Shown here: positions 1 to 20,784 of the stretch, piece by piece
Layout: each line of letters opens with the position of its first letter
Position numbering within the stretch: position 1 is the stretch's first letter
Assembly: GCF_900324485.2 (NCBI RefSeq)
Contig: NC_046654.1
Coordinates: 3,330,562-3,394,561, forward strand
Reading direction: 5' to 3'
DNA length: 64,000 bases
From: Mastacembelus armatus
Taxonomy: Eukaryota > Chordata > Actinopteri > Synbranchiformes > Mastacembelidae
Position numbers and translations under genes: made by a program
The notes under the pieces: generated by a model
What the model was told of the DNA's origin: nothing
Database searches by the model: none
The model's input: only the letters and a program-made list of their open reading frames with translations

Positions 1-71
1 TAGGTCATCAACACCTGATTCAACCTCTGTGAGTTAACCAAACCAGGCCTCATCTAAGTACCAAGTACCAA

Positions 72-1426
72 GATCCATGATATATCATGAGAGCTTGTTG
101 ATCCATATTATATCATGAGACCTTTTTGATCCATGATATATCATGAGACCTTTTTGATCCATATTATATCATGAGACCTCTTTGATCCATATTATATCAT
201 GAGACCTTTTTGATCCATATTATATCTTGAGACCTTTTTGATCCATGATATATCATGAGACCTTGTTGACCCATGATATATCATGAGACCTTTTTGATCC
301 ATATTATATCATGAGACCTTTTTGATCCATATTATATCATGAGACCTTTTTGATCCATATTATATCATGAGACCTTTTTGATCCATATTATATCATGAGA
401 CCTTTTTGATCCATATTATATCTTGAGACCTTTTTGATCCATATTATATCATGAGACCTTTTTGATCCATATTATATCATGAGACCTTTTTGATCCATAT
501 TATATCATGAGACCTTTTTGATCCATATTATATCATGAGACCTTTTTGATCCATGATATATCATGAGACCTTTTTGATCCATATTATATCATGAGACCTT
601 TTTGATCCATATTATATCATGAGACCTTTTTGATCCATATTATATCATGAGACCTTTTTGATCCATATTATATCATGAGACCTTTTTGATCCATATTATA
701 TCTTGAGACCTTTTTGATCCATATTATATCATGAGACCTTTTTGATCCATATTATATCATGAGACCTTTTTGATCCATATTATATCTTGAGACCTTTTGA
801 TCCATATTATATCATGAGACCTTTTTGATCCATATTATATCATGAGACCTTTTTGATCCATATTATATCTTGAGACCTTTTTGATCCATATTATATCATG
901 AGACCTTGTTGATCCATATTATATCATGAGACCTTTTTGATCCATATTATATCATGAGACCTTTTTGATCCATATTATATCATGTGACCTTGTTGATCCA
1001 TATTATATCTTGAGACCTTTTTGAGCCATATTATATCATGAGACCTTTTTGATCCATATTATATCATGAGACCTTTTTGATCCATATTATATCATGAGAC
1101 CTTTTTGATCCATATTATATCATGAGACCTTGTTGATCCATATTATATCTTGAGACCTTTTTGAGCCATATTATATCATGAGACCTTGTTGATCCATATT
1201 ATATCATGAGACCTTTTTGATCCATATTATATCATGAGACCTTGTTGATCCATATTATATCATGAGACCTTGTTGATCCATATTATATCATGAGACCTTG
1301 TTGATCCATATTATATCATGAGACCTTGTTGATCCATATTATATCATGAGACCTTGTTGATCCATATTATATCATGAGACCTTGTTGATCCATATTATAT
1401 CATGAGACCTTGTTGATCCATGATAT
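72..1426. repeat. 28-bp tandem minisatellite array
   Basis: About 48 head-to-tail copies of a 28-bp unit whose core reads gatccatattatatcatga followed by gacctttt. Variants are visible: some units carry gatatatc in place of ttatatc, which creates the palindrome atgatatatcat. Some carry tcttgaga for tcatgaga. Some have gttgatcc in place of tttgatcc; these cluster in the last quarter, where consecutive units become nearly identical. One unit near 790 is a base short. After 1426 only decayed partial units remain, to about 1530. No ORF spans the array. Such variant patterning is expected from unequal crossing over or slippage; the function, if any, is unknown. Confidence 0.97.
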
Positions 1427-1430
1427 GACA

Positions 1431-2953
1431 CTTTTATCACCACATGATTTACAATGACACTTTTTGATCCCATTATATATTCTGACGTTTTAAACACCAC
1501 ATGCTTTACTATGACACTTTTATCTCACACTCATCAGCACCCACTAGCTGTTGACGCCTGTTTGGTTAAAAAGCACATAAATGTAATACATATGATATTA
1601 TAGTGCCCTCTTGCGTCTGTTTTCAGTCGTTGCAACGTTCTCCCCCACGGCTGATGGCAGCTCTTACACGTTTTGACGGGCCTTTCTGAAAAGATGAAAA
1701 ATATACACATCCTCTACTTTGAACCAGTGGAAAACACGTTTGTGGCCAAATGTAAACATAACAAAATACTATTTTCAGTCAAATATAGTAACTGGTCGAA
1801 AACAGGCCTACCGTGAGGTTAGGTATAACCAGTGTTGCATTGATAAGGTAAAAGCGTGTCAGTGGAGTGCACAGGCGTGCAGACGGAGTTTCCTGCAGAT
1901 GGAGACAAGCAGGCGGAGCTAAGGAGGCTGAGATGGGGGGATGCTGCTGAATCGCAGGTGGAGACCGCTGATGTTTGTGTCCGGGAGGAATCGAGGATGC
2001 TGAATAGGAGGCTGTGGTCGTGCTGAAGAGTCAGTTTTTAGCTGCAGGGACGGTTTTGTGTCTTTAATCGGGCTGCGCTGCTCAGCTGACTGACAGGCTG
2101 CGAAAGGCTCCGTCTGTCGTGTCGCTGGAGGTTGCGACGATGTGATGATGCTCCATCGCCGAGTCGACGGCCGAAGCCTTTTCCCTGAAACCTGATATTA
2201 TGCGGGAAACAAGAGGGGCTGGATGGATTAAAGGGGAACAAAGCACCGGTTTAGAAAACGTTTTGCAAAGTGGCAGGTTAGTGGATGTTTGTGTTCTGCG
2301 ACGCCGCATGAAATAGAACCAAACCACAGGATCAGATAGAAGAACATATCGTGTTTGGAACATTTGACCTAGACTGTCCGATAATCAGACTGGTTATTTC
2401 TGCTTGTGTCCAGCTGGTGTAGAAAAGTCTAGGCCTCCAGTCTTTGTAAGGTGTGAGTCCCCTCTGGTGAGCAGGCAGACCTGCCCGCTGCTTGTTTACC
2501 ACATCCGAAGTCTTTAAATCCAGCTTTTTATTAGCAGCTGGTTAACAGTCTGTGTGGATTCAGATTCATTTGTAGGTTGGCTGTGTGATGTAGACTGAAA
2601 AATATTGCTGTGAGTAATCTGATTCTCTCAGCCTAGTAACTCTGCCAAAAATAGATTCTCTAATACAGGACTGTGGCATTTTTTTGTGTTGTGTCACTTC
2701 CCTGAAGGGAAAAATGTCTCATGTGGTGTAAAATCAGTGAATGCATGAATATGTGTTCATGCAAGCATGTAGCCCTGGACCCGCATTATGACCCTCCCCC
2801 ACGGTGCATCTCTCTTAAGCTCTGGACTAAATGCTCTAATCCTCAAATTGAAACCTCTAACCATTATTTTAGCAACTTCCACTGATGTATCACACAATCA
2901 CATTCCCTCTATTGATCCTTGCTCTCTCCTTGTCTTTGCAGTGTCAGCCAACG
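1431..2953 (+). other. CCDC177 5' flank and untranslated leader
   Basis: No protein gene is visible. The stretch 1850-2300 is richer in CpG and GC than its surroundings and is a plausible promoter and first-exon zone. A polypyrimidine tract ending ttgtctttgcag at 2930-2941 is a good 3' splice site 12 bases before the CCDC177 start codon, so a non-coding exon must lie upstream. A possible donor, cag/gttagt, sits near 2276 but is not proven. The short ORFs on both strands here have no family signature. Confidence 0.5.
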
Positions 2954-5497
2954 ATGGTCGACCCCTCGGAGGCTGAGGAGCAGAATAAGTGTAAAGGTCC
3001 ACAGCTCGACACTCCGGCTGTGGCCCAAGAAGGCCCTCGGCTGCCAGAACAGGCTGATGGTGCGACGACAGAGGAGGACGGGGACGCCGGTTTTGAGACA
3101 CCGCCCACCGGCAGCTCTGAGCCAAGCCCCTGCCATGCTGCATCCCCGGCAGGGCCTGGAGCCACCTCTCAGGAGGTCCCACCTCAGCAACCACAGACTC
3201 AGACAGATCTTTCACCCAAAATGCACCTGGACTTGTACAACTTTGACTCACCAGCCGCAGAGGGGAGCCGCTACGTGCTAACAAGCCCCCGGTCTCTGGA
3301 GGCATGTGCTCGATGTGGTGTCAAACCTGTGGAGCTGCTGCCCAGGCCGCTCACTGACTTCGCCCGGGAGGCCCCTGGTCGCTCCATGCGTGTTGCCACA
3401 GGACTGTTTGAAGTCTATGAGAGGGACAGACATGCCAAACTAAGGCAGTGTAGGGAGGAGAGAGAGAGGATAGTTAGGGAGGAGAAAAGAAGGATTCTGC
3501 AGGCCACAGTCAATAGCAGCAGCACTGCATCAACCCCCTCTGTGGACAAAACTGATCCTGGCTCCACTCAGCCTCCTAAATCTGGGACAGTGACCTCCAG
3601 CTCAGCCCCTGATGCTGGAACATCCTCTAGAGCCGCAGAATCAGGTCCAGCTAAAACTGCTACAGCCCTTTTATCTAAAGCCCCCACCTCTAGTCTAAGT
3701 ACGTCCCCTAAATCTGTCCATGTAGGGGCTACTCAGTCCCCAAAGCCCAGTTCAGCAGCCTCCACACTATCCCCAAAGGGTGGGGTTCAAATATCTGCCA
3801 AGCAGCATTTGTCCTCATCGCCTGAACAAGTCAAAACCAAGCCACTCTCATCTGGCCCTCCCCCAGTAGTCAGGAAATCCTCTGGTAGTAAATCTTCAAA
3901 TACTTTCCCCAGATCAACCCCAAAACCACCATCCTTCCCCAGAGCCAACTCCACATTAACGTCACCAGTGTGGAAGTCTGCTGTTCAGAGCTCCGGGACT
4001 CCTCTGAACGGTGTGACACGTGAACCCTTCTCTCAGCACAACGGACATCTTGGATTTCATTCCAAGGTGAGAGCAAAAAGCCATTCACTGGAGTCTCTGC
4101 AGCGAAGGATGGATCCCATCTGCTCTTCCACCTCCACGACCACGACTACCACTACATGCACCTCCTCAGAGTCGGGCGCTTCCTCCTCTTACAGTTGGGA
4201 TGGCGCACGTGATCACTGGGCTAAAGTCTCCAGCCCTCGAGCTCGCACTTTGGCCACTTTCAACTCCCTGATGGGCCGCAGCCTCAGCCTTGGTGACCTG
4301 AGCCACTCTCCTCAGACAACACAGAAGGTAGAGCGCATAGTAAAGGAGGTGAAGCGTCGAGGCTTGAAGGCCGTATCCGAGCGAGACCGCAAAATTGCAG
4401 CTTTGATGCTCGCCAGATACCAAGAGGAGGACATCATGAGTCAGACTCGTTATGTGGCTCACCTTCAGTGGGACAGCGAGCGCCGAATGGAGGAGCTACG
4501 ACGAGAGCAGGAGGACAGAGAGAAGCAGCGTGCAGTGCTTCAGTGCCAGCGAGTGTGGCAGACACAGGTGTCGATGCGTCAGCGCAGACTCAGTCAGCAG
4601 GAACGAGAAACAGTCGCTGCCAAATTGCGTCAGGCTGAGGAGAGCGAGGAGCGATGGAAGGAACTTGCAGAGCAGCAGGAGCGCAACCGGCTCCTGCGGT
4701 TACAGCAGGCGGCACGGGAGGAGAAACATAAGAAAGCTCTTCAGGAACAGAACCTTAAGTCTCTGGAGGAGGAGAGGGCAGCCATGCTGGAGCAGGAGAG
4801 GCTGCTGCTGAAAGAGAAGCTGACCATGGCTGAGCTGAAGAGGCAGGAGAAGGAGCACCAGGCCCAGGAGGAGAGACGAGGTCTGAACAAAGCAGAGAAG
4901 AGACGTCATGCTGCTCTGATACAGGAAATCGCTCGTAGAGAGCAGGAGGAGAGGGAGGAGGCCAGGAGGGCAGCAGAGGAGAAGCTCAGCCGCTCTCTGG
5001 AGAATTATGAACAGATAGTTGAGCGTCGAGGGCAGGAGCTGAAGGAGAAAGCCAAACGTGAGGAGAAACAGATCCAGAAAGCACGCAAGGCAGCAGAGAG
5101 ACGTGAGAAGCAGCAGCAGCAGCTGCTGGAGGCCCGAGTGAAGGAGGCAGAGAAACGAGCCCAACAGGCAGCCGTAGTGGCCGAGGAGAGGGCCAAAGAG
5201 AAAGCTCAGCGGGCCGTCCAGAGCCGGCAGGAGAAGGAAAGACTCCAGAAGCTCAACAGGCAGCGCGTGGAGGAGGAGGAGAAGCAGAGACGTCTGGAGC
5301 TGCTCCAGTCCATTGAGCGGAAACTGGAGAAGAGCGAGCAGATCTTCAGGGAAAAGAAGGCAGTGTTGGAGAGCGCTCGCTCCGTGGCCCGAGCCTCTTT
5401 CCATGTGCGGGACAAAGTGCGGGAGGAGACCAACATGCGTACCTTTGATAAAATGGCACTGGAGGCTCAGCTCAAAGCCAATCTGGACGGGAAATAA
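2954..5497 (+). CDS. CCDC177: Coiled-coil domain-containing protein 177
   Basis: An 847-residue protein in one uninterrupted coding exon. I start at the ATG at 2954, directly after the acceptor at 2941, because it gives MVDPSE and human CCDC177 also begins MVDP; the in-frame ATG at 2885 lies in the intron. Residues 90-185 form the conserved block (HLDLYNFDSP, YVLTSPRSLEACARCGVKP, PGRSMRVATGLFEVYE). Residues 190-440 are Ser/Thr/Pro-rich and poorly conserved, with a Thr run near 395. GRSLSLGDLSHSPQT then leads into a long, highly charged coiled coil, about 455-840, ending near ASFHVRDKVREETNMRTFDK. The human protein is about 707 residues; the extra length is in the linker. The family is also single-coding-exon in human. 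Its molecular role is not established. It lies tail to tail with PLEKHD1, as in human. Confidence 0.95.
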   Translation: MVDPSEAEEQNKCKGPQLDTPAVAQEGPRLPEQADGATTEEDGDAGFETPPTGSSEPSPCHAASPAGPGATSQEVPPQQPQTQTDLSPKMHLDLYNFDSPAAEGSRYVLTSPRSLEACARCGVKPVELLPRPLTDFAREAPGRSMRVATGLFEVYERDRHAKLRQCREERERIVREEKRRILQATVNSSSTASTPSVDKTDPGSTQPPKSGTVTSSSAPDAGTSSRAAESGPAKTATALLSKAPTSSLSTSPKSVHVGATQSPKPSSAASTLSPKGGVQISAKQHLSSSPEQVKTKPLSSGPPPVVRKSSGSKSSNTFPRSTPKPPSFPRANSTLTSPVWKSAVQSSGTPLNGVTREPFSQHNGHLGFHSKVRAKSHSLESLQRRMDPICSSTSTTTTTTTCTSSESGASSSYSWDGARDHWAKVSSPRARTLATFNSLMGRSLSLGDLSHSPQTTQKVERIVKEVKRRGLKAVSERDRKIAALMLARYQEEDIMSQTRYVAHLQWDSERRMEELRREQEDREKQRAVLQCQRVWQTQVSMRQRRLSQQERETVAAKLRQAEESEERWKELAEQQERNRLLRLQQAAREEKHKKALQEQNLKSLEEERAAMLEQERLLLKEKLTMAELKRQEKEHQAQEERRGLNKAEKRRHAALIQEIARREQEEREEARRAAEEKLSRSLENYEQIVERRGQELKEKAKREEKQIQKARKAAERREKQQQQLLEARVKEAEKRAQQAAVVAEERAKEKAQRAVQSRQEKERLQKLNRQRVEEEEKQRRLELLQSIERKLEKSEQIFREKKAVLESARSVARASFHVRDKVREETNMRTFDKMALEAQLKANLDGK

Positions 5498-7180
5498 GCC
5501 CATAGCTCTGTTGTGGACTCTACTTCTGGTCGTTATGGCCGTCATCACTCAGCAGCTTTATCCTTCTCAGAAACACCTGCTGTTTTTTTCCTTTAGTTCT
5601 GTTTGGATCATTTGTGTTCTATCAAAGCAAACCAAACCATTTTGTGTTCTGGGTATAATGTGACTAGAAACTGTATCATCAGCTGTTACAAACGAAGAGT
5701 AAAGCCTGTGTGGGAGATAGAGCGGACTTCATTTTAGACGAGTGTGGAGAGTGTTTCCCTGTGCAGAGACACAACCCCTCCTCTCTTCCTGTTTGCCCTC
5801 TGCTCCTTCTTTCTCAGCTACTGGACTGAAAGCTGTGCTGGAAGAAAAGAGTCATTGTTTACCAAGAAGCACAACTCCATGACGACTGCAGAGGCTTTTA
5901 AGGGAGCGCTCCTCTAAGGAAAAATTAAGCGTAAGAGGAAAAAGAAAGCAGAACACAAATGGTTCAAGATTCCCCCCAAAGCAAGTGACGGATCCTTTTG
6001 CACACACATTGTGATGCAGCATTGAAACATAAAGTCCGGCCTGGACACTCGTCTCTACCCAACTACTGACAGCTCAGCAGAGGAGGGCCTCAATGATGAA
6101 GCGTCAGCGGATGCCACTTTCTGCAGCAGGGCCGTTCTTCCTCCCACTCATTCCTGTTTGGACTCCCTCAGTCTCTGTGCCACAACCGCCTCTGGACTCC
6201 CAGCAGAACCTCTGCTCCCAGCACAGCCACCTCGGGACCAGGTCAAGGCCAACTCGTATGTTGAGATTTTGCTGCTTTTACAGGTTATGTAATGCCTTCA
6301 GTGTTGTTACGTCCTGCTGCACTGCAATTTAAACGCTTCAGCCCTCGATCACACTGACCCAGACTTGACAGCACAGAGAGGAAAAAAAAATGTAGTCATG
6401 GGCCAACATCAGAGCCAACAGGCTTTAAAGGCCTCTGGCTGTGCTAATCCTAACACCGCTCAGATTAAAAAGAGAAGAAAGGGACAAACATGGGTTTTTT
6501 TCCATCAGATGTAGCTGTTGCCATAGTGATACAAATCAGGATGGAATCGCAGTTGACTGAGCAGAGTGCGTGGGAATATAAGCTCATTCTGGCTGTTTGT
6601 TAGCACAGTGTTAGTGGAAAGTCAGTTTCTTTTATTAACATCAGTGTTAGAGGAATTACTGCAGTATTTACTTCTTCTTTAGGACATACCCGACTCTCAT
6701 TAGCTGAGATAAAAGTCAGAAGTTGACCAGCAGAGGACTGACGCTCTCATGATCCTGTTCCCACCATATAATCATGGTGAGAGGATGAGACAGATGTGTA
6801 GGTGCTTATGTAGGTGTAGACGTGACACAGAAGTTGAAGCTGCCCCTCTAGAAAAGGTTATTTCAGAATGTTGTAACATAATGAAGAGCAGAAATATCTG
6901 TTTCAGCAGTAAATCATTTCCAGCTGATCCATTTTTATTACTTACCATTACTTTGGTTTTGTGTGCTGCAGGTCCCGGTGATGTAACCCACAATCCGCCC
7001 CAACAGAACTTTGCTTCCCACACAGAGCTTTGTCACAGTGAACAACAGGCAAGTCACTTAAACTCTCATCTGACAGAAAAGCATCCATCCTGAAGTTTGT
7101 ATTTATTTTCAAGTAGTGGCAGTGTATTGTGCTGCTGAGAATGGGACTAAGGTATGAACCCGAAGCCTTTTACCTGCACA

Positions 7181-7186
7181 AATAAA
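7181..7186 (+). terminator. Candidate polyadenylation signal AATAAA (CCDC177)
   Basis: A canonical hexamer about 1.7 kb after the CCDC177 stop codon. It would give a long 3' UTR. Other weaker signals exist, so the choice is an inference. Confidence 0.3.
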
Positions 7187-8339
7187 ATGACATGTACTAG
7201 GTTCAAACACAGCTTTATTAGCATCAGGGCATGTTGTTTAGTCCATATCTTACCCTGACATGTGGGCCTCCTTTCTGTATCGTTTCTGCTAAGTTTCTTA
7301 ACATTTGTAGATTATCATACATTGCTTGCTTCAGTAAATTACATTGAATTGCTTCATCAAGGACAGATTTTCAGATGTAGCAGTAATGAAATGGTCAAGG
7401 CTGATATCAGACACATCTTTGAGTGAGTTAATTGTTTTCAGCCACCCCCTGTTAAAGAGAAGGACATAATCTGTGAGAACAATCAAAACCAGAATAAAAA
7501 AAACATTTTCCAAGATGGAATTGATTCATCTGTGCTATCTGCTAGTTGATCTGTAAATCTAATAGAGCAGTGGTATTTCTAAACATGGTGAAAACGCTAG
7601 AAGCCCAAGGTACCAGGCTGCAGTCACACACTGAATGCTGCTGTTAGACATTATTGTGAGCTACAATAACTTTGTAACATTTCTCTCCATACAGAGACTG
7701 AAGCCAACCATAAACTGCTCTCTGCTCACAGCTAATGTCTGTCAGCCTCCAAACTGGATTTTCTTATTTGTCTGTGCCATAGAGCTCCAACAGCAGTCAC
7801 ACACAGAGAGACACGTTTCAAGCTGTAGATTTGTTAAAAATGTTGTGCACAAGTTTTTACAGCTGACTGTAAACACAGCAGAGATCTTTCTCATGCACAG
7901 ACTCTTGTTTACTTCAGATGCTGTAAAAAGGGCAACATGTAGAAGAAATATTCAGTTCATTTACAGAAACATGTCTCCTAGTGCTGATGTGTTTTTCAAC
8001 AGATCTATGAAACAGACGAACAAACAAATCCAGGCTGGAGACTGACAGACATTAACTGAAGAGAGGCAGGTCCTCGTTGGCTTTAGTCTGTTCATTTAGG
8101 AAAAGATCCTTAATGTCAAGTAACATCTTATAATGTTCAGTGGTGGATGTAACAACAGGAGCATTCGAACGTTTAACTTAAAAGTAGTGTTTTTTGTTTT
8201 TTCACAGACAATAGGAACCATTTTACTGCTGTAGCAGCTCAAGGTGTCGCTTTATTGACACTCAGTTGGATATTTTAGGAAAACCTGTATCCAAATGGGT
8301 CAGAATTCATCTGCTTTCCTCCTCTGTTCTGTTTTATTG

Positions 8340-8537
8340 CCAGACAAACAGCACTCAGCATCACAGTGTGTGTGCTGCTGGGAAACGACGCTCCACGCCT
8401 CTTCCATGGTGTGTATATGAACACAGGACAGTTTTCATATACACACTGTGGAATACACAACATCCAGCTGACAAAGCAAGTACAAGTACCACAGAACAGG
8501 CTCTGTGGGCACACACACTGAGTGCTATTTGTCCAGC
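8340..8537. repeat. Long imperfect palindrome (MITE-like or structured)
   Basis: The outer arms gacaaacagcactcag (8343-8358) and ctgagtgctatttgtc (8518-8533) pair with one mismatch. Just inside them, GTGTGTGTGC-type stretches pair again. In the middle, 8402-8421 and 8434-8453 form a 20-bp stem with two G-U wobbles around a 12-base loop. The nesting suggests a small inverted-repeat transposable element. I could not define target duplications, so the family is open. Confidence 0.65.
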
Positions 8538-8910
8538 CACATTAACACAAGTATCAAACACAGAACAGCAGGAACAGCATTTGAGTTTTTAACCATTAGC
8601 TTTTGATACCTGGCTAAGTCTGACCCAGTCTCCCCAACAGCCCTGCAATAAATTCTCCTTCATGTCAGACTGTGTTGTGTTACAGTGACAGGTGTTATCT
8701 GACCACATTTACATCAGTGAGCCCAGGCTCATTAACACCTCTCTGTATAAACACAGTCCAGTTCAGCAGCAGCACAAACTACATCTTCATCATCCTCATC
8801 ATCATCACCTTCATGAAGGGGGTTTATTGCAGGACTGTAACATTAGACTGCAATTAGCTCAGTGTTCCTAATAAACTGACAACTGAGTTTACACTTTGGT
8901 ATTTTCAGTC

Positions 8911-9145
8911 CGGTGGTTCCCAACATAGAGGCCAGGCCTGTTTAAAGAGTCAGAAGGTAAATCTAACAGATTGTAACATGAGAGAAAGGAAAACAACTTC
9001 TGTTATAAAAACCTGTATTTATTTTTTTTTTTTAGGTTTTGCTCTGAGCTTTGCTGTTTCTGGGAAATACCAGAATTTAACATCTAAAACGTGACAACTT
9101 GAGTTTTTATAAAGGGTCACAAGCCAAAACAGTTGGGAACCACTG
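8911..9145. mobile_element. hAT-type MITE with CAGTGGTTCCCAAC termini
   Basis: The left end reads CGGTGGTTCCCAAC (8911-8924) and the right end is its inverted copy GTTGGGAACCACTG (9132-9145), with one mismatch in 14. This terminal sequence is typical of Charlie-like hAT non-autonomous elements. At 235 bp there is no room for a transposase. The flanking 8-mers do not match well, so the insertion looks old. Confidence 0.75.
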
Positions 9146-10020
9146 GTCTGATCTTAAATGTATTGAACATATAAACTTTTCACATGTTTCTGTTCATTCT
9201 TAACAGGTAACTATAGTGTAGAGTAGTCGAAAGTACAACAAATGGTAAAGTTTGGACACACACTGTCATTCATTTAAATGGGAAGATGAGTCCAAACATT
9301 TGACAGGAAGTGTACAAATATCTGAATATTATATTTAAGTGTAGTAAATGTACTTATCACCTTTTACTCTCTAGTACTGCTAATATTCAACATGTGGTTT
9401 GACTGGGATACCACTGTAGTACAGTTTCAATTAGGAACATCATCACTGTTTGGCTAAATCAGACCTGAACCAAACAGATCCAGGAACCAGAAACCACAGA
9501 AGCTAAACCAGAGTTTGGACAGGAACTAAATGTAGTTTCTTGGTCCAATAGTTTCATGGGCCTACAAAGTTCCTGCTGTGGACGTTTTATTTTCTAGTAG
9601 TCCAGGAACTGTCAGAGTTTGCTGCTCTGAAACTCCCTGCAGTATTAGGATGAGGGTGGAAATTTACTGATGTTTTGTTCTTGACTACTTTAAAAAACGA
9701 TTATAGATATAAGGAGTTTTAAACCTGCATAAGCAGTGAAGTGATGTCCCTTCATTACAGCCAATTTAAACATCAGTAAAAAAAGACTTAAAAACTCTTA
9801 GTCTTGTAAAATGTCATTCTCTCTTTTTTCAGACAATAAAAACACAAAACAGACATTTGAGTTCTCAGTTTAGCTTCTGTGGCTCTGGACCTTATGAGTC
9901 AGTGTCTGGTTGCAGTCAGAATCATTTCTAATCATTTATGATCTCGGTGTACATTCATCTACGATATTGTAGTGACGGGTTTAGGAAAAGATCCTCAGGC
10001 ATCAAATTACTCTTCACCTC

Positions 10021-20784
<10,764 letters not shown>

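Larger units (their letters stand above)
5498..10020. other. CCDC177/PLEKHD1 tail-to-tail intergenic region
   Basis: Holds the 3' untranslated regions of both flanking genes and no recognisable coding exon. A canonical AATAAA for the + strand lies at 7181-7186. A 198-bp palindromic structure (8340-8537) and a hAT-type MITE (8911-9145) are listed separately. The ORFs of up to about 136 codons here have ordinary fish intergenic composition and no conserved motif. Confidence 0.6.

Noticed and set aside
1-1430. Possible CRISPR-like or regulatory repeat array
   Set aside because: The 28-bp units are directly contiguous with no unique spacers, and the context is a vertebrate genome; it is a minisatellite.
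2082-2363. Minus-strand ORFs of 67-93 codons in the GC-rich CCDC177 leader
   Set aside because: No motif, and GC-rich promoters often lack stops by chance.
4700-5548. A 282-codon open frame on the minus strand opposite the end of CCDC177
   Set aside because: It is the antisense of the coiled coil; its Leu/Leu-rich composition mirrors GAG/CAG codons. The plus-strand protein is clearly conserved.
6093-8045. ORFs of 79-136 codons between CCDC177 and PLEKHD1
   Set aside because: No family resemblance, no splice sites in phase, and composition is that of spacer DNA.
8402-8453. A microRNA precursor at the central hairpin of the palindrome
   Set aside because: The 20-bp stem is short for a vertebrate pre-miRNA and the hairpin is part of a larger nested palindrome, which favours a foldback repeat. 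It is kept only as a finding to test.
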